DNA of 17,811 nt from Proteobacteria bacterium UBA7420 (lineage in GTDB: Bacteria > Pseudomonadota > Gammaproteobacteria > Magnimaribacterales > D2472). Of this stretch, positions 6,863 through 14,502 are shown piece by piece. Location: the NCBI GenBank assembly GCA_002469975.1, contig DKMG01000086.1:1-17811 (forward strand), given 5' to 3'. Position numbers and translations under genes: made by a program. A model generated the notes under the pieces. It did no database searches. It had not been told where the DNA came from and saw only the letters and a list, made by a program, of their open reading frames with translations. Each line of letters opens with the position of its first letter. Positions within the stretch are counted from its first letter, which is position 1.

Positions 6863-8083
6863 ATGCATACGATAAAAAATCAGTTTGATGTTGTGATCCT
6901 TGGTGCCGGCGCTGCAGGCTTAATGTGTGCAATCACCGCAGCTAAAAGAGGCAAATCTGTCTTGGTGTTAGAAAAATCTAATAAGGCTGGAAAGAAAATT
7001 CTCATGTCGGGAGGTGGACGATGTAATTTCACTAACCTCTATGTTGCAGCAGAGCATTTTCTATCTAATAATCCTCACTTTTGTAAATCTGCATTGAAAA
7101 CTTATACGCCAGCGGATTTTATTTCAATGGTAGAAGCACACGGGATAGAGTATGAAGAAAAGAAACATCAGCAATTATTTTGTATTAACTCCTCAAAAGA
7201 TATTCTTTATATGCTGCTTTCAGAATGCAGCGATTTAGGCGTTGAGTTAAGAACTGGTGTTGATGTTCAAAACGTCATGAAGCATGCTCAGAATCCATCA
7301 GATCAAGGATTTAAGATTTTAATAGATGGTGTGAGTGATAGCATTGTATGCAAGTCACTGGTCATTGCCACTGGAGCATTATCCATCCCAACCCTGGGAG
7401 GAAGTGGCTATGGGTATGAGCTTGCTACAGAGTTCCACATGCCTCTGATCTCTCGTCAGGCTAGTCTGGTACCTTTCATGTTTTCTGATGAAATCAAGGA
7501 CCTTTGCGAACAATTATCTGGACTATCAACACCCGTGGCCATCTCAAGCAATCAAAAAACATTTGAAGAGTCAATGCTGTTTACTCACAGAGGTTTAAGT
7601 GGGCCTGCAATTCTACAGATCTCTAATTATTGGAATCCTGGAGATGATATTTGTATTAATTTATTGCCAGATGTTAATGCGCAAGAAGCTTTGCTTGAAG
7701 AGAAAGTTAATAAGAGCACAGCAACCCTTAAAAAATACCTCAATACTTTTTTACCAAAAGCTTTGGTATTACAACTGGAGATTCTATGGTGGGTAGAACA
7801 CAAGGATCATGCTCTTTGTGAAATTAGCAATGCTGAATTAAACACCATTGGAGCTCAGCTGAATCACTGGCTCCTAAAACCCTCTTCCACCGAGGGTTAT
7901 AGAACTGCGGAAGTCACCTTAGGTGGTGTCGATACCAATGCGCTGAACTCTAAAACTATGGAAGCAAAGGATAACCCAGGATTATTTTTTGTTGGAGAGG
8001 TGGTGGATGTGACCGGCCATCTAGGCGGCTATAATTTTCAATGGGCTTGGTCTTCTGGTTACAGCGCTGGGTTGTTTGCATAA
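6863..8083 (+). CDS. HI0933/YhiN/BaiN-family NAD(P)/FAD-dependent oxidoreductase
   Basis: This is a 406-residue soluble flavoprotein. The N-terminal FAD-binding GAGAAG loop is at 14-19, and the family-defining GKKILMSGGGRCNFTN stretch is at 43-58. The C-terminal GEVVDVTGHLGGYNFQWAW (378-396) closes the FAD site. These three blocks identify the HI0933-like family (E. coli YhiN, Clostridium BaiN). Most members have no confirmed physiological substrate; BaiN is linked to bile-acid dehydroxylation, which should not be assumed here. The length is normal for the family. The ribosome site is weak, which fits translational coupling to the methyltransferase gene ending 8 bases upstream. Confidence 0.93.
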   Translation: MHTIKNQFDVVILGAGAAGLMCAITAAKRGKSVLVLEKSNKAGKKILMSGGGRCNFTNLYVAAEHFLSNNPHFCKSALKTYTPADFISMVEAHGIEYEEKKHQQLFCINSSKDILYMLLSECSDLGVELRTGVDVQNVMKHAQNPSDQGFKILIDGVSDSIVCKSLVIATGALSIPTLGGSGYGYELATEFHMPLISRQASLVPFMFSDEIKDLCEQLSGLSTPVAISSNQKTFEESMLFTHRGLSGPAILQISNYWNPGDDICINLLPDVNAQEALLEEKVNKSTATLKKYLNTFLPKALVLQLEILWWVEHKDHALCEISNAELNTIGAQLNHWLLKPSSTEGYRTAEVTLGGVDTNALNSKTMEAKDNPGLFFVGEVVDVTGHLGGYNFQWAWSSGYSAGLFA

Positions 8084-8132
8084 ACTCTGTTTAAGCCTAA
8101 AATTAGTCTTTATTACTAGTTTGGAGTGTTGA

Positions 8133-8744
8133 ATGAAACTATACGATAACCCTATGGCTAACAGCCCAAGAAAAGTTCGCATGTTTATTGCTGAAAAAAA
8201 TATTACTGACATAGAATTGGTAAAAATTGATCTAATGCAAGGTGAGCACAAAACTCCTGAGTACAGAGCCATTGCACCAAACTCCAGAATTCCTGCGCTG
8301 CAACTTGATGATGGCACAGTAATACTAGAGTCAACTGCTATCTGTAGATATCTTGAATCACTTTACCCTGAACCCAATCTCTTTGGGGAAAGCCCAATGG
8401 AAATTGCTTCAATTGAGATGTGGCAATGCAGAATTTACAACGAACTAATGATTCCTTTGGCAATGGGATTTAGGCACCTTCATCCTGCAATGGCAGTCAT
8501 GGAAAATCAAAACAAAGAATATGGGGAGGCTCAAAAACAGATTGGGATCAAATCTCTAGGTTACTGCAATGGCGTTCTTGGTGAATCTGAATTTGTTGCA
8601 GGGGCTCGATATACTTTTGCGGACATTCAAATGATCACAACAATTGATTTCTTCTTAAAATTGAATCGGTTGGAGTTATCAGATTACCCTGAGATCCAAA
8701 GGCATGCGCAATTAATGTCTAGCAGAGAAAGTTTTACAGCCTAA
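8133..8744 (+). CDS. Glutathione S-transferase family protein
   Basis: This is a 203-residue cytosolic GST-like protein. The N-terminal thioredoxin-fold domain runs over about residues 1-78. It has a candidate catalytic Ser11 in NSPRKV, the cis-Pro motif RIPAL (52-56) and the glutathione-contacting ES pair at 66-67. An all-helical C-terminal domain follows, with the FADIQMIT cap motif. Expected roles are conjugation or reduction of electrophiles with glutathione; the substrate is unknown. TGGAG lies 6 bases before the ATG. The gene follows the HI0933-type gene by 49 bases on the same strand and ends one base from the stop codon of the convergent SDR gene. Confidence 0.9.
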   Translation: MKLYDNPMANSPRKVRMFIAEKNITDIELVKIDLMQGEHKTPEYRAIAPNSRIPALQLDDGTVILESTAICRYLESLYPEPNLFGESPMEIASIEMWQCRIYNELMIPLAMGFRHLHPAMAVMENQNKEYGEAQKQIGIKSLGYCNGVLGESEFVAGARYTFADIQMITTIDFFLKLNRLELSDYPEIQRHAQLMSSRESFTA

Positions 8745-8745
8745 A

Positions 8746-9657
8746 TTATTTGTCTTTGTCGGCTTGCTCAAAAATCTTAATGGTTTGCTCTCCGCCTTGG
8801 TAAATAGACCTAGCATCTTCCATATCTGAAATCTGATCCCAGTTAGCTGCAATATTTTCAGGTGTCATATCTACACCCGTTCCAAAAGCAACACCCATAG
8901 TTTCGTGAATATGAACTCTAGTAAATACTCCTGCACCAGCTCCAATCATGACGCCATTAGGCGCACCCTCGCTTGCAAGATACATCACAGCAGGGGTTAC
9001 GAACTCTGGTAGTAATCTCTCGCCTATGCCTTCGGCTGGAAGTAAGTTTTCAGTCATTCTTGTAAAGGCCACTGGAAGAATTGCACTTGAATAGACGTTA
9101 TTTTTCTGCCCTTCTATCTTTAAAGTATTCATTAAGCCAATTAAGCCCATTTTTGCTGCGCTGTAATTTGCTTGCCCAAAGTTACCAAATAAGCCGCTGG
9201 ATGAACTGGTGTGAATAATTCTTCCATACCCCTGCTCTCGCATAATTGGATAAATAGCATGCGTGGTATTAACGCTGCCTTGAAGATGAACTTCGAGGAC
9301 CATATCCCATTCCTCAAGAGTCATTTTATGAAAGCTTTTGTCTCTAAGAATTCCTGCATTATTAACAAGGATGTCAATGCGACCCCATTTCTCCATGGTA
9401 TCAGCAACCATTTTTGCAACCCCTGGCCTATCAGACACGCTTGAACCGTTTGCAATAGCCTCTCCACCCTCTGCTTTAATTTCCTCTACAACCGCGTTAG
9501 CTGCATCGCTAGCTCCACCAGAGCCATCTAATGCACCACCAAGATCATTAACAACAACTTTCGCTCCCCTGCGAGCAAATTCAAGAGCATGCTGTCTTCC
9601 AAGCCCGCCACCAGCACCTGTTACTATTGCTACTTTGTCATCAAATCTTATGGTCAT
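8746..9657 (-). CDS. SDR family oxidoreductase, multifunctional-enzyme type 2-like (3-hydroxyacyl-CoA dehydrogenase type)
   Basis: This 303-residue short-chain dehydrogenase has the cofactor loop TGAGGGLG at 13-20 and NNAG at 99-102. The catalytic triad is Ser152, Tyr165 and Lys169, with the 13-residue Ser-Tyr spacing. The NDLGG(x)LDGSG stretch after strand 2 and GNFGQANYSAAK are hallmarks of the HSD17B4 (peroxisomal multifunctional enzyme type 2) dehydrogenase domain and its bacterial stand-alone relatives. These oxidise (R)-3-hydroxyacyl-CoA or related alcohols with NAD. The protein is about 300 residues and lacks the hydratase and SCP2 domains of the eukaryotic fusion. GGAG lies 6 bases before the ATG. 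It is transcribed after the flavoprotein gene, 30 bases away, so the two likely form an operon. Confidence 0.9.
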   Translation of the reverse strand: MTIRFDDKVAIVTGAGGGLGRQHALEFARRGAKVVVNDLGGALDGSGGASDAANAVVEEIKAEGGEAIANGSSVSDRPGVAKMVADTMEKWGRIDILVNNAGILRDKSFHKMTLEEWDMVLEVHLQGSVNTTHAIYPIMREQGYGRIIHTSSSSGLFGNFGQANYSAAKMGLIGLMNTLKIEGQKNNVYSSAILPVAFTRMTENLLPAEGIGERLLPEFVTPAVMYLASEGAPNGVMIGAGAGVFTRVHIHETMGVAFGTGVDMTPENIAANWDQISDMEDARSIYQGGEQTIKIFEQADKDK

Positions 9658-9687
9658 AATTATCTCCGTTTAAGGTCTTTAGTTTAA

Positions 9688-10911
9688 CTAATTTGAACCT
9701 GAAAAAATGCTCTCAGGTTGAAAATCTTTATTTTTTATTAAGCTCATTTCTAGCTTGAAGCCGTTGCTCAGAGCTCTTTTAAATAACATAAATTGCTTAG
9801 ATTGATTCACGCTATCTACAGCAATAAGGTGACCATCTTTGCCATAACACGCCATAAATTCAGCGGTTTCTATGTCACCAAGAATGATGCATTCATCATA
9901 GCCAGAAGATAATCCTGCCATTTGAAGTTTTAAATCGTATTGATCCGACCAAAACCATGGTAATTCTTTGTTATAAAGCTCATTCCCAATAATAGAGGAG
10001 GATACAACTTTTGCTTGAGACAAGGCATTGGGGACACTTTCTAATCGAATCTTTTGATTTAAAAAGGTGTTAAAAGAATTGGTGCAGTCACCTGCAGCAA
10101 GAATATAAGGATTAGAGGTTCTGCAATATTGGTCTGTTGCAATGCCATTACTGCAATCTAATCCAGCATCTTCTGCCAGCTGCGTGTTTGGAATAGCTCC
10201 AATGCCAGCTAAGACAGCATCTGCTAGAATTTGCTCACCAGATTCAAGCTCAACACAATTGATTATTTGATTCTCTGCAACCAAACCACTCACTCTGGCA
10301 TTGCATATTATTTTAACGCCTTTGGCCTCATGAACAGCTTTATAGAAACCAGAAAGCTCAGGACTTGTGACCCGTTTTAAAATACGTTCTTCGGCCTCTA
10401 GTATTGTGACGTTAAGACCAAGCTCAGACATCGCAGATGCAACTTCTAGACCAATGTAGCCACCGCCAATCAATACAATGTCCTTAGCCGACTCCAGTTG
10501 CGAATGAATATCTAAAACATCTGAGATCTTGCGCAAATAAAATAGGTTGGTTGCATCTGCATTAGGCATAGAAAGCAGTCTGGGTGAAGCTCCTGTAGCA
10601 AAGACTAAATAATCAAAAGGAAAGGTTGAAGCATTGGCATTGATTGCTTTTAAATCAGTATCAATAGAGCTTACACATGCACTGGAATGGAAGGAAATAT
10701 TTTGCTCTTGGTAAAAACTTTCTGATTTAAAAAAAAGCTTTTCGGTTTCCATCTTCTTCTTTAAAAATTCTTTTGAGAGTGGCGGTCGGTGATAGGGTAG
10801 AAATTCTTCATTAGAGAAAATATCAATTTCGCCCTCAAAACCATCTTTGCGAAGATTAAATGCCACATTGGCACCTGCGTGCCCTCCCCCAATAATAATA
10901 ACTTTACTCAT
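9688..10911 (-). CDS. FAD/NAD(P)-dependent ferredoxin reductase-like oxidoreductase
   Basis: This 407-residue flavoprotein resembles rubredoxin/putidaredoxin/ferredoxin reductases (BphA4, CamA, ThcD type). The FAD loop GGGHAG is at 8-13, and the family signature FLPYHRPPLSK is at 37-47. ATGA is at 105-108, the NAD(P) loop GGGYIGLE at 149-156, and AAGDC forms the second FAD contact. In this family the enzyme passes electrons from NAD(P)H to a small iron-sulfur protein serving a P450 or dioxygenase. No ferredoxin, P450 or oxygenase is visible nearby, so the partner must be encoded elsewhere. The start at 10911 has no good ribosome site. The gene is divergent from the AlkB-like gene across 50 bases and is followed by the SDR gene. 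Confidence 0.9.
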   Translation of the reverse strand: MSKVIIIGGGHAGANVAFNLRKDGFEGEIDIFSNEEFLPYHRPPLSKEFLKKKMETEKLFFKSESFYQEQNISFHSSACVSSIDTDLKAINANASTFPFDYLVFATGASPRLLSMPNADATNLFYLRKISDVLDIHSQLESAKDIVLIGGGYIGLEVASAMSELGLNVTILEAEERILKRVTSPELSGFYKAVHEAKGVKIICNARVSGLVAENQIINCVELESGEQILADAVLAGIGAIPNTQLAEDAGLDCSNGIATDQYCRTSNPYILAAGDCTNSFNTFLNQKIRLESVPNALSQAKVVSSSIIGNELYNKELPWFWSDQYDLKLQMAGLSSGYDECIILGDIETAEFMACYGKDGHLIAVDSVNQSKQFMLFKRALSNGFKLEMSLIKNKDFQPESIFSGSN

Positions 10912-10924
10912 GAGGTGTATGTGA

Positions 10925-10952
10925 TTGGATTTAATAAAAACATATTTATACT
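10925..10952 (+). promoter_or_regulatory. Candidate sigma-70 promoter of the AlkB-like gene, near-leaderless
   Basis: TTGGAT (10925-10930) and TATACT (10947-10952) are separated by 16 bases. The -10 element matches the consensus at 5 of 6 positions, while the -35 is weak (3 of 6). Transcription starting 6 to 8 bases past the -10 would leave only about 1 to 3 bases before ATG 10962. That fits the absence of any Shine-Dalgarno sequence there. Confidence 0.4.
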
Positions 10953-10961
10953 AACTCTGTT

Positions 10962-11552
10962 ATGCAGAATGAAATTGTAGCTCACAACGATCTAAAAATT
11001 CGAGTCCAAGAAGGATTTTTTAGTAGCGTTGAGGCCAATGATCTACTAATTAACTGCATTGCAGGTCTGCCTTGGGAGTCAATGAAAATTAAAATGTTTG
11101 GTAAGGAAGTAGTCATACCAAGGCTGCAGTGCTGGGTAGGTGATGAGGGTTGTGAGTATAGTTATTCAGGTAAGAAGCTTAACCGCCAGCCTTGGACACC
11201 AGAGCTCTTGATGATTAAGGAAAAAATTTCTCAACATGCAAATCTAAACTTTAATTCAGTGCTTGTAAACTTCTATCGAGATGGGCAGGACTCTATGGGA
11301 TGGCACGCCGATGATGAACCAGAGCTAGGAAAAAACCCAACGATTGCTGCCTTGTCTTTTGGAGGTGAACGCGACCTAGTATTTAGAAATATTTTATCAA
11401 AAGAGACCTTGTCAATTCCTCAGCTTCATGGCGCTCTAATTATTATTGATGGTCAAACTCAGCAATATTGGCAGCACGCAATAAAAAAGACTAAAAAAGT
11501 CATCAGTCCGAGAATTAATTTAACGTTTCGGAATATAATGTTTGAAAATTAA
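10962..11552 (+). CDS. AlkB-like 2-oxoglutarate/Fe(II) dioxygenase (DNA alkylation repair)
   Basis: This 196-residue protein belongs to the AlkB family, closest in layout to the ALKBH2/3 type. The iron ligands H115 and D117 lie in GWHADDE and H172 in the WQHAIKK segment. The 2-oxoglutarate arginines R184 and R190 lie in the PRINLTFR motif, and the upstream NFYRDGQDSMG (103-113) is typical. Such enzymes remove methyl groups oxidatively from 1-methyladenine and 3-methylcytosine. The length is normal for single-domain bacterial homologues. The ATG has no Shine-Dalgarno sequence and follows a -10-like element by 9 bases, suggesting leaderless translation. The mdh gene starts 16 bases after its stop, so both may be co-transcribed. 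Confidence 0.92.
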   Translation: MQNEIVAHNDLKIRVQEGFFSSVEANDLLINCIAGLPWESMKIKMFGKEVVIPRLQCWVGDEGCEYSYSGKKLNRQPWTPELLMIKEKISQHANLNFNSVLVNFYRDGQDSMGWHADDEPELGKNPTIAALSFGGERDLVFRNILSKETLSIPQLHGALIIIDGQTQQYWQHAIKKTKKVISPRINLTFRNIMFEN

Positions 11553-11568
11553 TGAAAGGGGTTTTTAG

Positions 11569-12567
11569 ATGAAAGAAAGAGTGAAGGTTGTAGTTACTGG
11601 TGCAGCTGGTCAAATTAGTTATTCGCTAATTCCAAGACTGGTTGATGGTCATACTTTTGGAGACAAGATTGTTGATCTTGAGCTTGTTGAAATTCCTCAA
11701 GTGGTTGAAAAGTTAGAAGGCTTAGTTATGGAATTAGAAGATTCTAATTTCCCAAACATGGGTAATGTCAATTACACGTCTAATTTCGAGAACGCAGCAA
11801 AAGATGCTGATTGGTTTTTACTGGTTGGCAGTATTCCTCGAGGCATAGTTTATAACGGCAAGAAAATTGAAGAGCGTGCCGACTTATTGCAAATCAATGG
11901 TGGTATTTTTGTTGGGCAAGGCAAGGCTATTGGAGAACATGGTAAGCCAGATGCAAGGATATTGGTCGTAGGTAACCCAGCCAATACCAATGCATTGATT
12001 GGAAGGCATGCAGCAAATAATCCATCTCAATTATGGATGGCAATGACAATGTTAGATTCAAGCCGAGCGCAATCTGTTCTTTCCAAAAAGCTCAATACAG
12101 GCATTGCTGATATTAGCAGGATGATTATATGGGGTAATCACAGCCCCACCATGTATCCTGATTTTGAGAACATGGATTGCAGAGGGCGAGCAGGAAAAGA
12201 TGCAATCACAGACATGGAGTGGATTAACAATGACTTTCTTCCCACTGTTCAACAACGAGGCAAGGCTGTTATTGATTCTAGAGGTGCCTCCTCAGCTACT
12301 TCTGCTGCTAAAGCAGCCTTGGATACTGTTATAGCATGTGAAAATCCTACTGCTGCTGGTGACTGCTTTAGTGCGGCGATTATGACTGATGGAAGTTATG
12401 GCTTACCAGATGGAATCATTTGCGGCATGCCTTTAAGAACATTGGCTGATGGTACTATTGAAATAGTTCCTGATGTTGAGCTCTCTGCTTTTGCTAAAGA
12501 AAAAATTCTTCTTTCAACCAATGAACTGCTAGAGGAAAGATCAGCGGTAGAGGATTTATTGCAGTAA
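11569..12567 (+). CDS. mdh: Malate dehydrogenase (NAD-dependent, cytosolic-type)
   Basis: This 332-residue protein interconverts malate and oxaloacetate in the TCA cycle. The NAD-binding TGAAGQI is at 10-16, NPANTN at 136-141, and the catalytic His191 is in WGNHSPTMYPDF. The proton-relay Asp163 and substrate Arg166 lie in LDSSRA. It follows the cytosolic/type 2 MDH pattern (GSxPRG...RADLL) rather than the LDH-like or E. coli type. The mobile active-site loop reads RGIVYNGKKIEERADLL (91-107), about 6 residues longer than the usual loop, with R91 and R103 as the likely substrate arginines. The usual LDHNRA is LDSSRA here. AAAGGGG lies 7 bases before the ATG. The next gene's ATG follows the stop codon directly. 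Confidence 0.95.
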   Translation: MKERVKVVVTGAAGQISYSLIPRLVDGHTFGDKIVDLELVEIPQVVEKLEGLVMELEDSNFPNMGNVNYTSNFENAAKDADWFLLVGSIPRGIVYNGKKIEERADLLQINGGIFVGQGKAIGEHGKPDARILVVGNPANTNALIGRHAANNPSQLWMAMTMLDSSRAQSVLSKKLNTGIADISRMIIWGNHSPTMYPDFENMDCRGRAGKDAITDMEWINNDFLPTVQQRGKAVIDSRGASSATSAAKAALDTVIACENPTAAGDCFSAAIMTDGSYGLPDGIICGMPLRTLADGTIEIVPDVELSAFAKEKILLSTNELLEERSAVEDLLQ

Positions 12568-13011
12568 ATGATCACCCAAGGCTCAGTTAAATTTCTTGTA
12601 GATGTTGCTCAGTCTGAAACCACTAAATCCGCTTTAGTTTTAACTTCTCAGGATATGCAGCTGCTTGGCGCATCTTTGGATGGTGTGGTGAATGACTTAT
12701 GTATTCTGCCTGATCCCGATCTATTACATGATGAAGTTTACGATTTGTGTATTATTTTTGATGATATTAATGTTAACAAAATGCAATTAGGGTTGATCAA
12801 AAATACAGTTGCTCAGAAAATTCTAGTAATCAAAAATCCAAAAGAAACTCAGGACCATCAATCTTTATTGGAACTGGGGTTTGTACTTGATTCAGAAATA
12901 TCAAATAAAAATATCTATTCCTATAATCTCAAAACCTACAACACCAAGCGAGGGTGGAATAACGCAGAGGGTTGGGCGAATCCAGAAAATTTTGAAAAAT
13001 TTAGGTGGTAG
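12568..13011 (+). CDS. DUF6231-like protein of unknown function
   Basis: This is a 147-residue soluble protein. The C-terminal pattern YNLKTY...WNNAEGWANPENFEKFRW (about 123-147) resembles, from memory, the tail of DUF6231 proteins of Pseudomonas and other gammaproteobacteria, which also end in a WANPE-x-(F/W)-x-K-x-x-W motif. The N-terminal part has alternating strands and helices, with LVLTSQD and YDLCIIFDDI, like a Rossmann-type or degenerate methyltransferase-like fold, but no cofactor motif is intact. The function is unknown. The ATG directly abuts the mdh stop (TAAATG). The nearest purine stretch is 13 bases away, so translation probably depends on ribosomes finishing mdh. Its stop codon touches that of lysS. 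Confidence 0.75.
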   Translation: MITQGSVKFLVDVAQSETTKSALVLTSQDMQLLGASLDGVVNDLCILPDPDLLHDEVYDLCIIFDDINVNKMQLGLIKNTVAQKILVIKNPKETQDHQSLLELGFVLDSEISNKNIYSYNLKTYNTKRGWNNAEGWANPENFEKFRW

Positions 13012-14502
13012 CTAGCTCTTAAGCTGAGGGAAAAGAATTACATCGCGAATAGAGCTTTGATTAGTTAACATCATCACCAAACGATCTATGCCAACCCCCA
13101 CGCCCACGGCTGGAGGCATACCATGTTCTAGGGCTGCTACATAATCTTCATCGAAGCCCATTGCCTCATCGTCGCCATCTGCTTTGGCCTTCACTTGCTC
13201 TCTAAATCTTTCGGCCTGATCATCCGGATCATTCAACTCACAAAAGCCATTAGCAATCTCCTTGCCTCCAACAAACAGTTCAAACCTATCAGCAATCAAA
13301 GGATTCTCATTGTTTCTTCTTGAAAGAGGCGAAACCTCCACAGGATATTCAGTGACAAATGTAGGCTGAATTAACTTGGACTCTACTGTCTTTTCAAAAA
13401 TTTCTAACAATAACTTTCCGGGACCCCAGGCCTCCTTAAAGGATAGTTTGATTGACGTTGCATGAGCTCTTAGAGAATCTAGGTTACCCAGATCATCTTT
13501 AGTCAAAGCAGCATTCTTAGTTAACACTAATTCATTTAAAGTTTTGGTGCTGAAGGATGAAAGATCAATTTGATCACCATCCCATTCTATTTTATTGCCA
13601 TTGCCAATGGCTTGGGATGCAGATTGAATAAGGTTGGTGGTAAAGCTAATGGTGCCCTCAAAGGTTGCGAAAGCTGCATAAAATTCAAGCATGGTAAATT
13701 CAGGATTATGGCGTGTTGAAAGACCTTCATTCCTAAAGCTGCGGTTAATCTCAAATACTTTTTCAAAGCCTCCAACAAGCAGCCTTTTTAAATGCAGTTC
13801 AGGAGCAATTCTAAGAAAAAGCTCTCTATCTAGTGCGTTATGATAAGTGACAAAGGGTTTGGCAACAGCCCCACCGGGGATTGAATGCATCATAGGGGTT
13901 TCCACCTCTAAAAACCCATCTTTGAGCATAGTTTGTCGAACAGATGTGACAATATTTGACCGCTTAACAAAAATGTCTTTTGACTCAGGGTTGCTCATTA
14001 AATCAATGTATCTTTGACGATATCTTGTCTCTATGTCTGCAAGGCCTTTATGTTTTTCTGGCATAGGCCTCAAAGCCTTTGTAATCAAAACAATGGAATG
14101 AGCCTCCAAGGTCAATTCTTCAGTTTTCGTTTTAAAAAGATTACCTGTGGTTCCAATAATATCGCCTAAATCCCAAGTTTTAAAATTTTTATAAAGATCA
14201 ACATCGATGTTATTTTTACTGACATAAATCTGAATATCACCAGAGCCATCACGAATGGTAATGAAACTTGCATTACCCATGACTCGCTTCAAGACGATTC
14301 TTCCTGCTAGGGCAACGTCATGTATCTTTGCTGCTTCGATATCTTCCTTGGATAGGTCGCCATACAACTCATGCAATTGACTCGCGTGCTCAGAAGGCAC
14401 AAAGTCATTGATATAGGCTTTATTTTCTGCTCGAAGCTCTTCTAATTTTCTTCGTCTTTCTTCTAAAATTGATGCTTCGCCGCCTGTATTTGTATCGGTC
14501 AT
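13012..14502 (-). CDS. lysS: Lysyl-tRNA synthetase, class II
   Basis: This 496-residue enzyme charges tRNA-Lys with lysine in the cytoplasm. An N-terminal helix (about 12-30) precedes the OB-fold anticodon-binding domain (about 60-145). The class II catalytic core follows: motif 1 is near GFLEVETPMM (196-205), motif 2 is FRNEGLSTRHNPEFTMLE (256-273) and motif 3 is GVGIDRLVMML (469-479). The length matches the bacterial class II family. The ATG directly follows the prfB stop (TAGATG), and AAGGAG inside the end of prfB sits 5 bases before it, so the two are translated from one message. The same prfB-lysS order occurs in E. coli. Its 3' end abuts the stop codon of the convergent DUF6231-like gene. 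Confidence 0.97.
   Translation of the reverse strand: MTDTNTGGEASILEERRRKLEELRAENKAYINDFVPSEHASQLHELYGDLSKEDIEAAKIHDVALAGRIVLKRVMGNASFITIRDGSGDIQIYVSKNNIDVDLYKNFKTWDLGDIIGTTGNLFKTKTEELTLEAHSIVLITKALRPMPEKHKGLADIETRYRQRYIDLMSNPESKDIFVKRSNIVTSVRQTMLKDGFLEVETPMMHSIPGGAVAKPFVTYHNALDRELFLRIAPELHLKRLLVGGFEKVFEINRSFRNEGLSTRHNPEFTMLEFYAAFATFEGTISFTTNLIQSASQAIGNGNKIEWDGDQIDLSSFSTKTLNELVLTKNAALTKDDLGNLDSLRAHATSIKLSFKEAWGPGKLLLEIFEKTVESKLIQPTFVTEYPVEVSPLSRRNNENPLIADRFELFVGGKEIANGFCELNDPDDQAERFREQVKAKADGDDEAMGFDEDYVAALEHGMPPAVGVGVGIDRLVMMLTNQSSIRDVILFPQLKS

Noticed and set aside
9211..9673. Open frames on the + strand opposite the SDR gene
   Set aside because: They are shadows of a clear SDR gene with full catalytic motifs, and have no independent support.
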